A stretch of 64,000 nucleotides of DNA from Lathyrus oleraceus (lineage: Eukaryota; Streptophyta; Magnoliopsida; Fabales; Fabaceae). The stretch covers positions 236,519,475 through 236,583,474 of the forward strand of contig NC_066579.1 of NCBI RefSeq assembly GCF_024323335.1, written 5' to 3'. Each line of letters begins with the position of its first letter. The stretch's first letter is position 1. The position numbers and the translations under genes were made by a program. The notes below the pieces were generated by a model that did not search any database, had not been told where the DNA came from, and worked only from the letters and a program-made list of their open reading frames with translations. Of this stretch, positions 54,701 through 64,000 are shown piece after piece.

Positions 54701-56679
54701 ATATGAGGATTGGTACATTGTATTTCATATAATGCACTTTAATTTTGCCATTTCCATTTCTCTTATCCATCTTCTCCTTCTTCTTCTTCTATTTCTTTTC
54801 TTCTTGATCAATGAGTTGAAGGTTGATAAGTTAGCATTGGTTAGGGAGATTTAATCTTCTTTGATTCAAATCTAATTCATCTTGATCAATTGATCAAGTG
54901 AATGGCTTTGCATTAAGGATAGGTTGTCTTTTAAATCATGCAAAAGGCTTAAACCAATACATAATCAATTCTCATTTTCTTTTTTTGGCATGGCAAGTTT
55001 TTGGGACTTGGTTCACTAATCAAGACTCCTAACTTGTGTTTGTTGCCTACATTATTATTGATCGGCCTCAGATAGTTGTGACTTCTACATAAGTCCAATT
55101 ACGATTGCTTAACATAGCGCTAAATTTTCCTTATGGCACACTAACTACTAACACTAACTATTGACAATTAACATTTACTTTATGCAATTTACTTTTATGC
55201 AATTTACTATTCTTGCACATATTATCCATTTGCTTTTCTCTTTGCTCATTTGAGCACATGTTTATGTTAATGCCATTTGCCTTTTGCTCACTTGAGCACA
55301 TAATTGTGTATATATTATTGTGCTTGTGTTTTTGTTTTGATTGTTGTGGACCAAATGCAAAGAAATGGACTTAGTTTCTAGGACCTCCCCTATGCAAAAA
55401 AAATGGAGAATTGGACTTAGATTCTAGGACCTTCCTTATGCAAAATTGGCGTAAAAGGATCTTAATGATGAAGATGGATTGGAAGGACCAAATTTCTAAA
55501 CTCACTCTTGTTCATTCTTGTTTTACTTCATGGAACTTTTGATGTGTGTGCTTTTGTGCTAGGAGTTTCCATTTGAGCTTAATTGGAGGACCATTGCCAT
55601 GTGCATCCAAGTGGAAGATACAGGATACATTGAGGATCTCTTATGAGACTTATTTGATTGCTTATTCTTTGTGGTTGCTTATTCCAAAGGATGGGAGCTA
55701 CTTGGATCATCAATATGATCTCTAGAGAGGAACTCCTTTTGTGGTTTTGATTCTTCATCCCTCATCTTTTTGTTTTACTTAGGACTTAGCCCTTATTCTT
55801 CATCTCTCCACTCTAACCCAAGCCAAAACCTTTTGTGCAAATATTTAACCTTTGCTTTCAAACATTAGAAACCTAAGCCTTATGCTTTTGATTTTCAAAC
55901 TTTCTTTTCACAATACTTATTTTGAATTGAATCTTTAAGTCAACTTTGACTATTTTGTACATACTTCTAATTGGTAAATATTACCTATGCAAATTTCTTT
56001 TTGTGGTTCCAATAGCCACTTCTTAATCCAATTTTCCATAACCTTTAGCTATTAGGTTTGAGTTATCTTTGTGGTAGATGTAATACTCACCTATGTCCTT
56101 AGTGATGGACAATGAGTCTTCCATGCTTATTATAGGGTTAACCCCTCACTAGCATGTTGAAGCTATCCTCACATGGTGGATTTGTGGTTTGGTTGAGTTT
56201 TCTCCCTTTGAAAACAAAAGACCTTAAGGCTTTTGGACCAATCAATTCACCAACTTGTTTTGAGATTTTTACCCCGAACTACGAGGTTTTGATCCTAATC
56301 TTTTCATAAGATGGTACGTAGGCAATGGGTTTATCCATCCAAACACAAAATGTAAATAACTTGTATATTCTCTTCTCATCTCTTCAATCATGTTTGCACA
56401 AACAAATTTTCACAAAACAAACAACCTTTGCAACAAGTATGAAAAGGGCTCCCTAGGAGTACCTATGATGTTTTGGGTGCCTAACACCTTCCCATTACAT
56501 AACCAACCCCCTTACCCAGATCTCTGTTTCTCTTTTACTAGTTTTTGTTAAAACTTTTAGGTTTTTGTTCGCTTTCTAACCATTCCTTTGGATAAATAGA
56601 AGTGCGGTGGCGACTCGACTTTGTATGATTTACCTTTGATTTAGTCAATATCTCTAATGGTAACGAATACCCCGCTACA
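51783..56679 (+). repeat. 5' LTR of element E (about 4.9 kb)
   Basis: TG...CA ends (TGTAAGACC ... CCGCTACA). AT rich, with long T runs around 54200. Contains the ATTAA-loop inverted repeat at 54008-54048, the conserved end block with GGCTCCCTAGGAGTACCTA near 56450, and a PBS-like TGGCGACTC at 56608, about 80 bases before the real PBS. No supported gene. Confidence 0.9.
54008..54048. promoter_or_regulatory. Mid-LTR inverted repeat with ATTAA loop, element E
   Basis: Outer arms CCTTGGATCT and AGATCCAAGG (10 pairs) and inner arms AGCTCA/TGAGCT enclosing ATTAA. Equivalent in position to 46564-46609 but with several stem pairs replaced. Confidence 0.82.
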
Positions 56680-56685
56680 GAAAAG

Positions 56686-56703
56686 TGGCGACTCTACTGG
56701 GGA
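56686..56703 (+). other. Primer-binding site (tRNA-Arg type), element E
   Basis: TGGCGACTCTACTGGGGA lies six bases after the LTR end and differs at one position from the complement of the plant tRNA-Arg 3' end over 17 bases. Confidence 0.88.
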
Positions 56704-57587
56704 CTGTATTTGCCTAGTGGGTTTTGCCAACTTTTCATGCTTGTTGTATTGTATTTGTTTTGTGACATATTTTTGTGCAATTTGGGATTACTGTATTGTA
56801 TGTAATGATTGAATTGCTTGATATTAATTCCTTGTATGCTTGGTGATCTTTGTGAGATGGGTTATATACCCGGACTCGAGTGCACTTAGGATAGGAGAAT
56901 GGCGTAGTCTTGTTGACTTGTGTGGAGTTATTCCTTAGCAAGTTGACTTGCAAGTCCATTCACTTGGTGGAGGTTATGTTGGGATCAATAATGTCACACA
57001 AGTAAGTTGTGGTTAGACATTACTCTTTTCAATATAGACCTTAGAAGCCAAGGACCTTAGTTTACCAAGCCCATTTTGGCCTATTCTTAGGATGTAGTGC
57101 GAAAGTCGTTCAAGTGTAAGGTTTGATACGATTGTTACGCGATACTACACCCATAAGAGTCTCTCTTGAGAATATTTTTGGAATACGAGTAGTCGCTTCT
57201 CCGATAATATCCGAAAGATGGGATGATGACTATGGGAACCTCTTGTAGAACATGTTTGGCAGGTTTAAACTCTAGTACACTCCCTTTTGGGTGGTTCTTA
57301 ACCTAACTCCATGCTCGTGACTTACAACAAACCCTTGATTCATGGTTGATCCGTTCATGAATCCTTAATATCAATGGCTTGGGTGTTGATAAGGTGTAAA
57401 CCATAATCCACCAAAATGGATGATTGATATTAAGGATAACATGATCCAACCCATGACCTTTGTTTGGTGTGCTTTGCTTGATCCTTGAGTGTGATTGTTG
57501 CATTAATGCACCCATTTGCATCCATATCATCAATAAATAAGAAACTTTTCAAGGAACTTAAGGGGTTTATTTGCAAAATTTTAAGAC
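56704..57587 (+). other. 5' leader of element E
   Basis: About 880 bp without a credible ORF. It lacks the repeated GTAT-loop hairpins of element C, although short dyads such as GGGT/ACCC around TATAT (near 56860) occur. Confidence 0.6.
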
Positions 57588-59043
57588 ATGGAAAGACAAA
57601 GCAGGAATACAAAGAAGTACAGCTTCAGGCAACCAGATTTGAAATATTTAAGGAATATGACATCCTATGTATTGGATCCCTTGGGTTTCAAGGCTCGTTT
57701 TGGGAAGCTTCTTCCTCTTCTGACTACTCAGGTGGATGAAGGGTTGATGAGTGTATTGGTGCAGTTTTATGATCCCTTGTACCGTTGCTTCACATTTCCG
57801 GATTTCCAGCTTTTGCCTACCCTTGAGGAGTATGCCTATCTTGTGGGTATACCTATTCTAGACCAGTTGTCGTTCAGTGGCTTGGAAAGTATTCCTACTT
57901 CTTAAGAGATAGCTGACATGTTGCACATAGATGAATCTCTAGTTGGTGCTCATATGACTAACAAAGGTGGAATTCAAGGTCTCCCTTCTGAGTTCCTCAT
58001 TGCTCAAGCTACTATATATGGGAAGGCCATGAGTGAGGATGCCTTTGAAGCCATATTTGTACTTCTCATTTATGGATTGGTATTGTTCCCCAACATCGAC
58101 AAGTTTGTGGATGTGAACGCTATTAGGATATTTTCTACTCTTAATCCCGTTCCGACTCTGTTGGGTGATGCTTATTTCTCTTTGCGTATGAGGAATGCAA
58201 AGGGTGGTGGTGCCATTGTATGATGTTTACCTCTGTTGTATAAGTGGTTTATTTCTCACTTACTATAGACGGTCGCCTTCAAGGAGAACAAAGGATGTCT
58301 ACGGTGGTCCACGATACTTATGTCTCTCACTAATGATGATATCTCTTGGTACAACCGTGTGTATGATGGTGTGCAGATTATCGACTCTTGTGGTGAATTC
58401 TCCAATGTGCCTCTTCTCGGTACATGTGGTGGGATTAACTACAACCTTATTTTAGCACGTCGTCAGCTTGGGTTCCCCCTAAAGGATAAACCTAATAACA
58501 TTTTGTTAGAGGGTGTGTTCTTTCAGGAGGGTAAAGATCCCCAAGGCTTGAAGAGCAGAATGGTCCGTGCTTGGCGCAAGATTCATAGGAAAGGAAGGAA
58601 GGAAAAAGTGGGGTCCTAAGAACTGTGTCGCTTAGGAGCCTTATACTGCTTGGGTGAGGAAGAGAGCGTCTGAGTATCTCATGCCTTACGAGTATCCGAG
58701 ACCTACACCTTCCGGTTATGGTTGGGCCTTCAACCCTCCCTAACCAAGGAGTAGAGGAGTCGAGAGACGAAGACCGTTCACGTGCTTGGATCCGTGAACG
58801 CGAAGAGTTGCTTCAGCAAATTAGAGAGAAAGACGCTTTGATCGAGTTCCTCGAACATCAGGTTATTGATGATCCTAATGATGCATGGGCTTCTCTACTT
58901 CCTCAGTCTTCCAAGTTTTGGAAGAGGAAGTATGATCGACTCACCAAGAAAGAAGGCAAATATGGAGGCAACCTATGAGAGAGAGGTGAAGAGGCTTCGT
59001 CCATCCTATCTTCCTGTGTCCCGAGCTTTAGATGATTGTTTCT
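57588..59043 (+). pseudogene. Element E ORF1 (DUF7745-like), disabled
   Basis: ATG 57588 begins MERQSRNTKKYSFRQPDLKY, then QFYDPLYRCFTFPDFQLLPT and VLLIYGLVLFPNIDKFVDVN, clearly the ORF1 family of element C. Stops at about 57903 (TAA), 58221 (TGA) and 58266 (TAG) lie in the same frame. A frameshift near 58600 (GGAA repeat) leads to a further TAG near 58638. The C-terminal coiled-coil part is at 58718-58978 and on to about 59043. The start supplies an ATG where element C has none. Confidence 0.83.
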
Positions 59044-59358
59044 AGGGATCCATAGGATGATTATTTTCCTTTTCTCTTGTGTATGATTGACAATGCTATA
59101 CTTCTTTTCCCTGATATTATTTGATGAGATATTTCCATACGTAATATATGTTTAGTATTTCCCAAACTTGCGAATAAAACCCTAGAGTTCCTTTGAAATA
59201 AAAAAACAAATCATATGCACAAATATTGCATGCATCATGTGCATAAGCAGGAATTTTGTTTCCAGCTTCTTGTTCTGTGGGCTAACTCTGTGTCCTCCAT
59301 TTATTTTGAAGACAAGCTGACTCACCGGTACTACACTAGAGCCAACATTTCAAGATTG

Positions 59359-60805
59359 ATGGATCACCTAGAACAAGAGAACCGTGAGCTGAAAGAGGAA
59401 GTGGCCAGACTGAGTGCCTTGATGGAATCATTCTTGGCTGCCCAGAGCCAGTCTTCTCCGACGCCTTCAACTCCTCCCCAGAGGACAGTCATCTCTGAGA
59501 TTGTTTCCTCAACTGTGCCTGCAGCCAGTACACATTTTGCTCCAGCGGCCATGCCAGCCGGATTCCCGTGGGGGATGCCTCCCAATTTCATGCCTGAGGG
59601 TCCTGCTCCAACTTTGGCTTCTATGCCGGCATCTAGCCCGGTCCTTGTTGTTCCTCCTCCTGTCGTGCATACCATACCCAGGGTAGACGGCACCATCTAT
59701 CATTCTGAGCCGTCTGAAGGTCCAGATGTCTATGAAAAGATGGACGCTATGAATGATCGATTTCTTGAGCTTCGCAAGGAATTGAAAACTCTTCGAGGAA
59801 AGGATCTTTTTGGCAAGTCTGCTGCCGAACTGTGCTTGGTTCCCAATGTGAAGATCCCTGTAAAATTCAAGGTCCCTGACTTTGAAAAGTACAAGGGAAA
59901 TACTTGTCCTCTCAGCCACCTAGTCATGTATGCCAGGAAGATGTCAACTCAGACCGACAATGATCAGTTACTCATCCACTACTTTCAGGACAACTTATCT
60001 GGTGCCGCTCTGCGTTGGTATATGGGTTTAGACAGTGCGAACATCCGATCCTTCAACGACCTTGGCGAGGCCTTCGTCAAGCAGTACAAGTATAATGTGG
60101 ATATGGCTCCCGATAGGGATCAATTGAGGGCCATGTCCCAGAAGGACAAGGAAACATTTAAAGAATACGCCCAGAGGTGGCGAGAGTTGGCAGCGCAGAT
60201 CGTGCCTCCGCTAGAAGAGAAGGAAATGACCAAGATCTTTCTGAAGACCTTGAGTTCATTCTATTATGAGCGGATGATTGCTAGCGCTCCTTCTGACTTC
60301 ACCGAGATGGTGAATATGGGGATGCATCTAGAAGAAGGGGTTAGAGAAGGACGTCTAACCAGAGAAGAAGGCTCTTTTGCCAAACGTTATGGGGCGTTTG
60401 CAAAGAAGAAAGATGGAGAGGCACATGCCGTGACTTCCCATGTAAAACCAAGAAGACCCTCGGTGAGGAGGAAGACCGTGCGTCCCGCCGGTAACCAGCA
60501 CCAGGTGGCTCATATAGCACCTGTTTTCATAGACAATCAACAGTATCAGCAACATAGTAACAATCAGCAACCACATCCGCAATATCAGCAACAACAACAC
60601 CGACCGCAGCAGCAGGCCTACCAGCCTCGAAACAGTAATCAAACCAGCACGAGTTACGAGAGGAAAAGGGTCACTTTCGATCCTATTCCAATGACGTACG
60701 CAAAATTATATCCCTCTTTGATAGAGAGGAAGTTAATTACTCCGAGAGACCCATCGGCTATACCTGCTAACCCCAGTGGTGGTATAAGCCCGAGTTACAT
60801 TGTGT
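59359..60805 (+). pseudogene. Element E gag
   Basis: Likely start ATG 59359 (MDHLEQENRELKEEVARLSA, a coiled coil); the frame is open upstream to 59215 and includes a peptide resembling that before gag in C. Pro-rich region, then gag core: CPLSHLVMYARKMSTQTDND, YKYNVDMAPDRDQLRAMSQK, EYAQRWRELAAQIVPPLEEK. A Gln-rich linker at 60540-60640 is followed by a one-base frameshift near 60800, just before the knuckle-like C-x2-H-x5-H-x4-C segment, which is read in the next frame. Unlike C, the gag core has no stop. Confidence 0.9.
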
Positions 60806-62657
60806 TTACCATTCTGGTGCTCCCGACCATGACGTGGAGAATTGTTACCCTTTGAAGACCAAGGTTCAAGACCTTGTGAGGTGTGGCATTCTATGTTTCG
60901 AGGACGTAGGTCCTAACGTGAAGAAGAACCCATTGCCCGAGCATGGGAAATCTGTCAACATGGTCCAGGGCTGCCCTGGCAAGTACAAAGTCAAATATGT
61001 CAGTCATATTCGACAGTCTCTTGGCGAAATGCATCGTCTGCTATGTGATTACAGTCATTATGAGCACGACCATGATAGATGTCGAGTATGCTCTGTTAAC
61101 CGATTGGGTTGTCGCCAGGTGGGCAAGGATATTCAGGAAATGTTGGATGAAGGAGTCATTGAGATTTTTCAGAATAGGAATGTTGACGAAGATGAGCCTG
61201 AGGTCAACATAATTTCCCCAGTATTCTGGATGCCCGAGCCTGTTATCATCAAGTATGATGGTAGCAAGAAGAAGGCTTCTCCTGTTCTTATCATTAAGCC
61301 TGCCGGTCATGTACCGTATTCTTCCGAGAAAGCCATCCCCTTCCGTTACAACGTTGTTGCTGTAGAAGATAGGAAAGAGGTGTCCTTGCCATCTTCCTCT
61401 GTTGTTAATATCGCGGATGTTAGTGGTTTGACCCGCAGCGGTCGTGTGTTTTCAGCACCTCCCAAGCCCCAAGCTAATGCTGATTTTGTTGAACGCTCGA
61501 TTGGGAATGCTGTGAGCACCTCGAATTCGGCACCTGTTGTTAAGCCCTCCACTATATTGATAACTCCTACTTCTGTTGGCCCGAGTGGCAATGTGAAAGA
61601 AGACTGCGATGAGATGCTGAGGCTCATAAAGAGAAGTGAGTACAATGTTGTAGACCAGCTTCTACAAACACCATCCAAGATATTTGTGTTATCATTACTT
61701 CTGAATTCAGAACCACATAGAGAGGCACTGCAGAAGGTATTGGATGTGGCATATGTAGATCATGATGTCACAATAGAACAATTCGATAGCATTGTTGCAA
61801 ACATTACCGCTTGTAACAACCTGAGTTTCTGTGACTCTGATCTCCCTGGGGAGTGAAGAGACCACAACTTGGCTTTACACATATCTATGAATTGCAAAGA
61901 CAACGCCATGTCCAATGTGCTGGTGGACACTGGGTCATCACTAAATGTATTGCCAAAAACCACTCTCTCGAAGCTGTCATATCAAGGGCCTCCCATGAGG
62001 CAGAGTGGAATTGTTGTGAAAGCTTTCGATGGGTCGCGTAAAACTGTGATTGGGGAAGTTGACCTCCCAGTCAAAATTGGACCAAGTGATTTCCAGATTA
62101 CCTTCCTGGTTATGGATATTCACCCATCGTACAGCTGTCTCTTAGGCAGACCATGGATTCACGAGGCAGGCGCCGTGACATCCACCCTACACCAGAAACT
62201 GAAATTTGTGAAGAATAAGAAGCTAGTGGTGGTAGGGGGAGAAAAGGCTGTCCTGGTTAGCCACTTGTCTTCCTTCTCATATATAGATGCTGAGGATGAA
62301 GTTGGAACTCCTTTCCAAGCTTTATCTATAGTTGAGCCTATTGAGAAGAAACCTCCTTCATTTGCTTCCTACAAAGATGCAAAGTTGGCCATTGAGTGTG
62401 GTGCAACTGCTGGTTTAGGAAAAATGATTGAGCTAGAAGACAATAAGTCTCAGACTGGCATAGGCTTTTCTTCTGGGGTCTTCAACACTAAAGGGTTGTT
62501 CAAGAGTGGAGGTTTCATCCACGCCGGTCAGGATGAAGAAGCTGCTGCTGTCTTGGAAGAAGATACAGAGGATTCTGGCAATTTCATCATCCCTGGAGGG
62601 GTCTACAACAATTGGGTCGCTGTGGATATTCCTACAGTTATCCACAAGTCAACGTAA
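60806..62657 (+). pseudogene. Element E gag end and protease
   Basis: Second frame: knuckle end (GAPDHDVENCYPLKTKVQDL), long acidic linker, then TGA at 61854-61856, and in the same frame the protease with intact active-site D-T-G-S-S (Asp codon 61926), AFDGSRKTVIGEVDLPV and SCLLGRPWIHEAG. The linker ends NNWVAVDIPTVIHKST at TAA 62655. One stop and the upstream frameshift are the only defects seen. Confidence 0.88.
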
Positions 62658-62922
62658 TGATCACTCTATTTAAAAACCCTTCTCCCATGCCAAAAGGAGG
62701 AGTGATGACATTGTTGGCAACATAAATACAATGATATTTTCATTCAATAAATTCATGTTAAATGTTTATTTTTCCAATCATTTTCCCTTTTCGCTTTTTG
62801 CATGAAATTGGTGATCACATAAAACCTAAAAAAAAATAAAAAAAAAAATAAAATCAATCTTTTCATCTGCATAATGATTTGCCTTGTTTGAATTCTAAAG
62901 CTTTGCATATCCAGAATCATTA
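62655..62922 (+). other. Pro-RT intron of element E
   Basis: Likely donor AAC-GTAATG at 62654; likely acceptor TCATTATGTAG ending near 62926, followed by GTTGATCAAACCC that opens the RT frame. AT rich with an A-run near 62830. Known Ogre elements remove such an intron in part of their transcripts. Confidence 0.65.
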
Positions 62923-62928
62923 TGTAGG

Positions 62929-64000
62929 TTGATCAAACCCATTGAACATAATGATCCAACACCATATCCCAATTTTGAGTTCCCTGTATTTGAAGCGGAA
63001 GAAGATGATGTTGAAGAGATTCCTGACGAGATTACCCGTCTACTTGAGCATGAAGAGAAGATCATTCAGCCGCATCTCGAGAATCTGGAAACAGTCAACT
63101 TGGGGTCTGAGGATTGTGTTCGTGAAGTGAAGATTGGGGCACTCCTTGAAGAAACTGTTAAGAAAAGGTTGATTGAGTTGCTACGAGAATATGTTGTAGT
63201 CTTTGCCTGGTCATATGAAGACATGCCTGGCCTAGATACGGATATTGTGCAACATTTCCTGCCTTTGAAGCCTAAGTGTGTGCCTGTGAAGCAGAAGCTC
63301 AGAAGAACTCATCCTGATATGGCAGTGAAAATCAAAGAGGAAGTCCATAAGCAAATTGATGCAGGGTTTCTGGTGACTTCTATATATCCTCAATGGGTGG
63401 CCAATATTGTGTCCGTGCCTAAGAAAGATGGAAAAGTCCGGATGTGTGTGGACTATAGAGACTTGAATAAAGCTAGTCCGAAAGATGATTTCCCTCTACC
63501 ACACATTGATATGTTGGTAGACAATACAGCTAAATTCAATGTCTTCTCATTTATGGATGGATTTTCCAGATATAACCAGATCAAGATGGCACCCAAGGAT
63601 ATGGAGAAGACAACATTCATCACACCTTAGGGAACATTCTGTTATCGAGTGATGCCCTTCGGTTTGAAGAACGTCGGAGCCACGTATCAACGAGCTATGA
63701 CCACCTTGTTTCATGATATGATGCACAAGGAGATTGAGGTATATGTTGACGATATGATTGCTAAGTCAAGAACGGAAGTTGAACATGTAGAGCATTTGTT
63801 GAAGCTTTTCCAGCGTTTAAGGAAATATAAGCTTCGTCTGAATCCCAACAAGTGTACATTTGGAGTCCGTTCTGGCAAGTTATTGGGCTTCATTGTTAGT
63901 GAAAGAGGTATTGAGGTTGATCCTGTAAAGGTCAAAGCAATACAAGAAATGCCTACGCCCAAAACTGAGAAGCAAGTCCGAGGCTTTCTTGGTCGCTTGA
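62929..64000 (+). pseudogene. Element E RT, partial, one stop
   Basis: The frame continues to the window edge. An acidic start (FEFPVFEAEEDDVEEIPDE) leads to VPVKQKLRRTHPDMAVKIKE, VPKKDGKVRMCVDYRDLNKA and DDFPLPHIDMLVDNTAKFNV, then a stop TAG at 63628-63630 replacing the Trp of ITPWGTF. After it the frame resumes with the palm and Y-V-D-D at 63742-63753. Truncated only by the window. Confidence 0.9.

Larger units (their letters stand above)
51783..64000 (+). mobile_element. Element E: Ogre-like, 5' half
   Basis: Plus-strand element whose LTR starts TGTAAGACCCCAATTTTG at 51783, inside the terminal part of D's 3' LTR (flank CTGTG at 51778-51782 is the candidate target duplication). Order: 5' LTR, PBS, leader, ORF1, gag, protease, intron, RT start. 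The rest lies beyond the window. All reading frames carry some damage, ORF1 most. Confidence 0.9.

Overview
The window looks like intergenic nuclear DNA from a legume of the pea/vetch/lentil group (Fabeae). It is almost entirely nested Ty3/Gypsy LTR retrotransposons, mostly of the Ogre (Tat-lineage) type. The diagnosis rests on LTRs of 5-6 kb, a tRNA-Arg primer-binding site, an extra ORF1 upstream of gag, stop codons and an intron-like gap between protease and reverse transcriptase, a second RNase H-like domain before integrase, and long 3' untranslated regions full of tandem repeats. I see no host gene in its own genomic setting, no rRNA or tRNA gene, and nothing bacterial.

Layout. (1) 1-2251: minus-strand gag-pol remnant of Athila type. 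(2) Element B, minus-strand Ogre-like: 3' LTR 2252-7254, 3' UTR 7255-11146, pol pseudogene 11147-14588, pro-RT intron to 14870; its gag-pro end continues at 40819-41230. (3) Element C, plus-strand and complete (14871-40818, about 25.9 kb), inserted into B with a 5-bp target duplication ATAAT. Its 6.1-kb LTRs contain pieces of host genes: a PPR protein, a diflavin-reductase-like start, a Gln-rich piece, and an antisense piece resembling a 5' UTR. Its interior holds PBS, a leader with repeated hairpins, an intact ORF1 (DUF7745-like), disabled gag-pro, pol with one frameshift and one stop, and a 3' UTR with a ~1.5 kb tandem array. (4) Element D, plus-strand (41231-51782): an LTR start fused directly to the end of integrase by a large deletion, then 3' UTR and a 3' LTR with an internal duplication. 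(5) Element E, plus-strand (51783 to beyond 64000), inserted near the end of D's 3' LTR: 5' LTR, PBS, ORF1, gag, protease, intron and the start of RT.

The order of events read from the nesting is B first, then C and D into B, then E into D. C's two LTRs differ at roughly one base in a hundred by eye.

The most interesting signal is not protein coding. Several families of short stem-loops recur in these elements, and many of their stems differ by compensating changes: a triple hairpin with a CCC-GAAA-GGG tip just after the pol stop codon in B, C and D; GTAT-loop hairpins in the LTR end and leader of C; an ATTAA-loop hairpin in the middle of the D and E LTRs; and stem-forming tandem repeats in three 3' UTRs. 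Together they suggest that Ogre-type RNA carries selected secondary structures, possibly for export of unspliced RNA, packaging or 3'-end formation.
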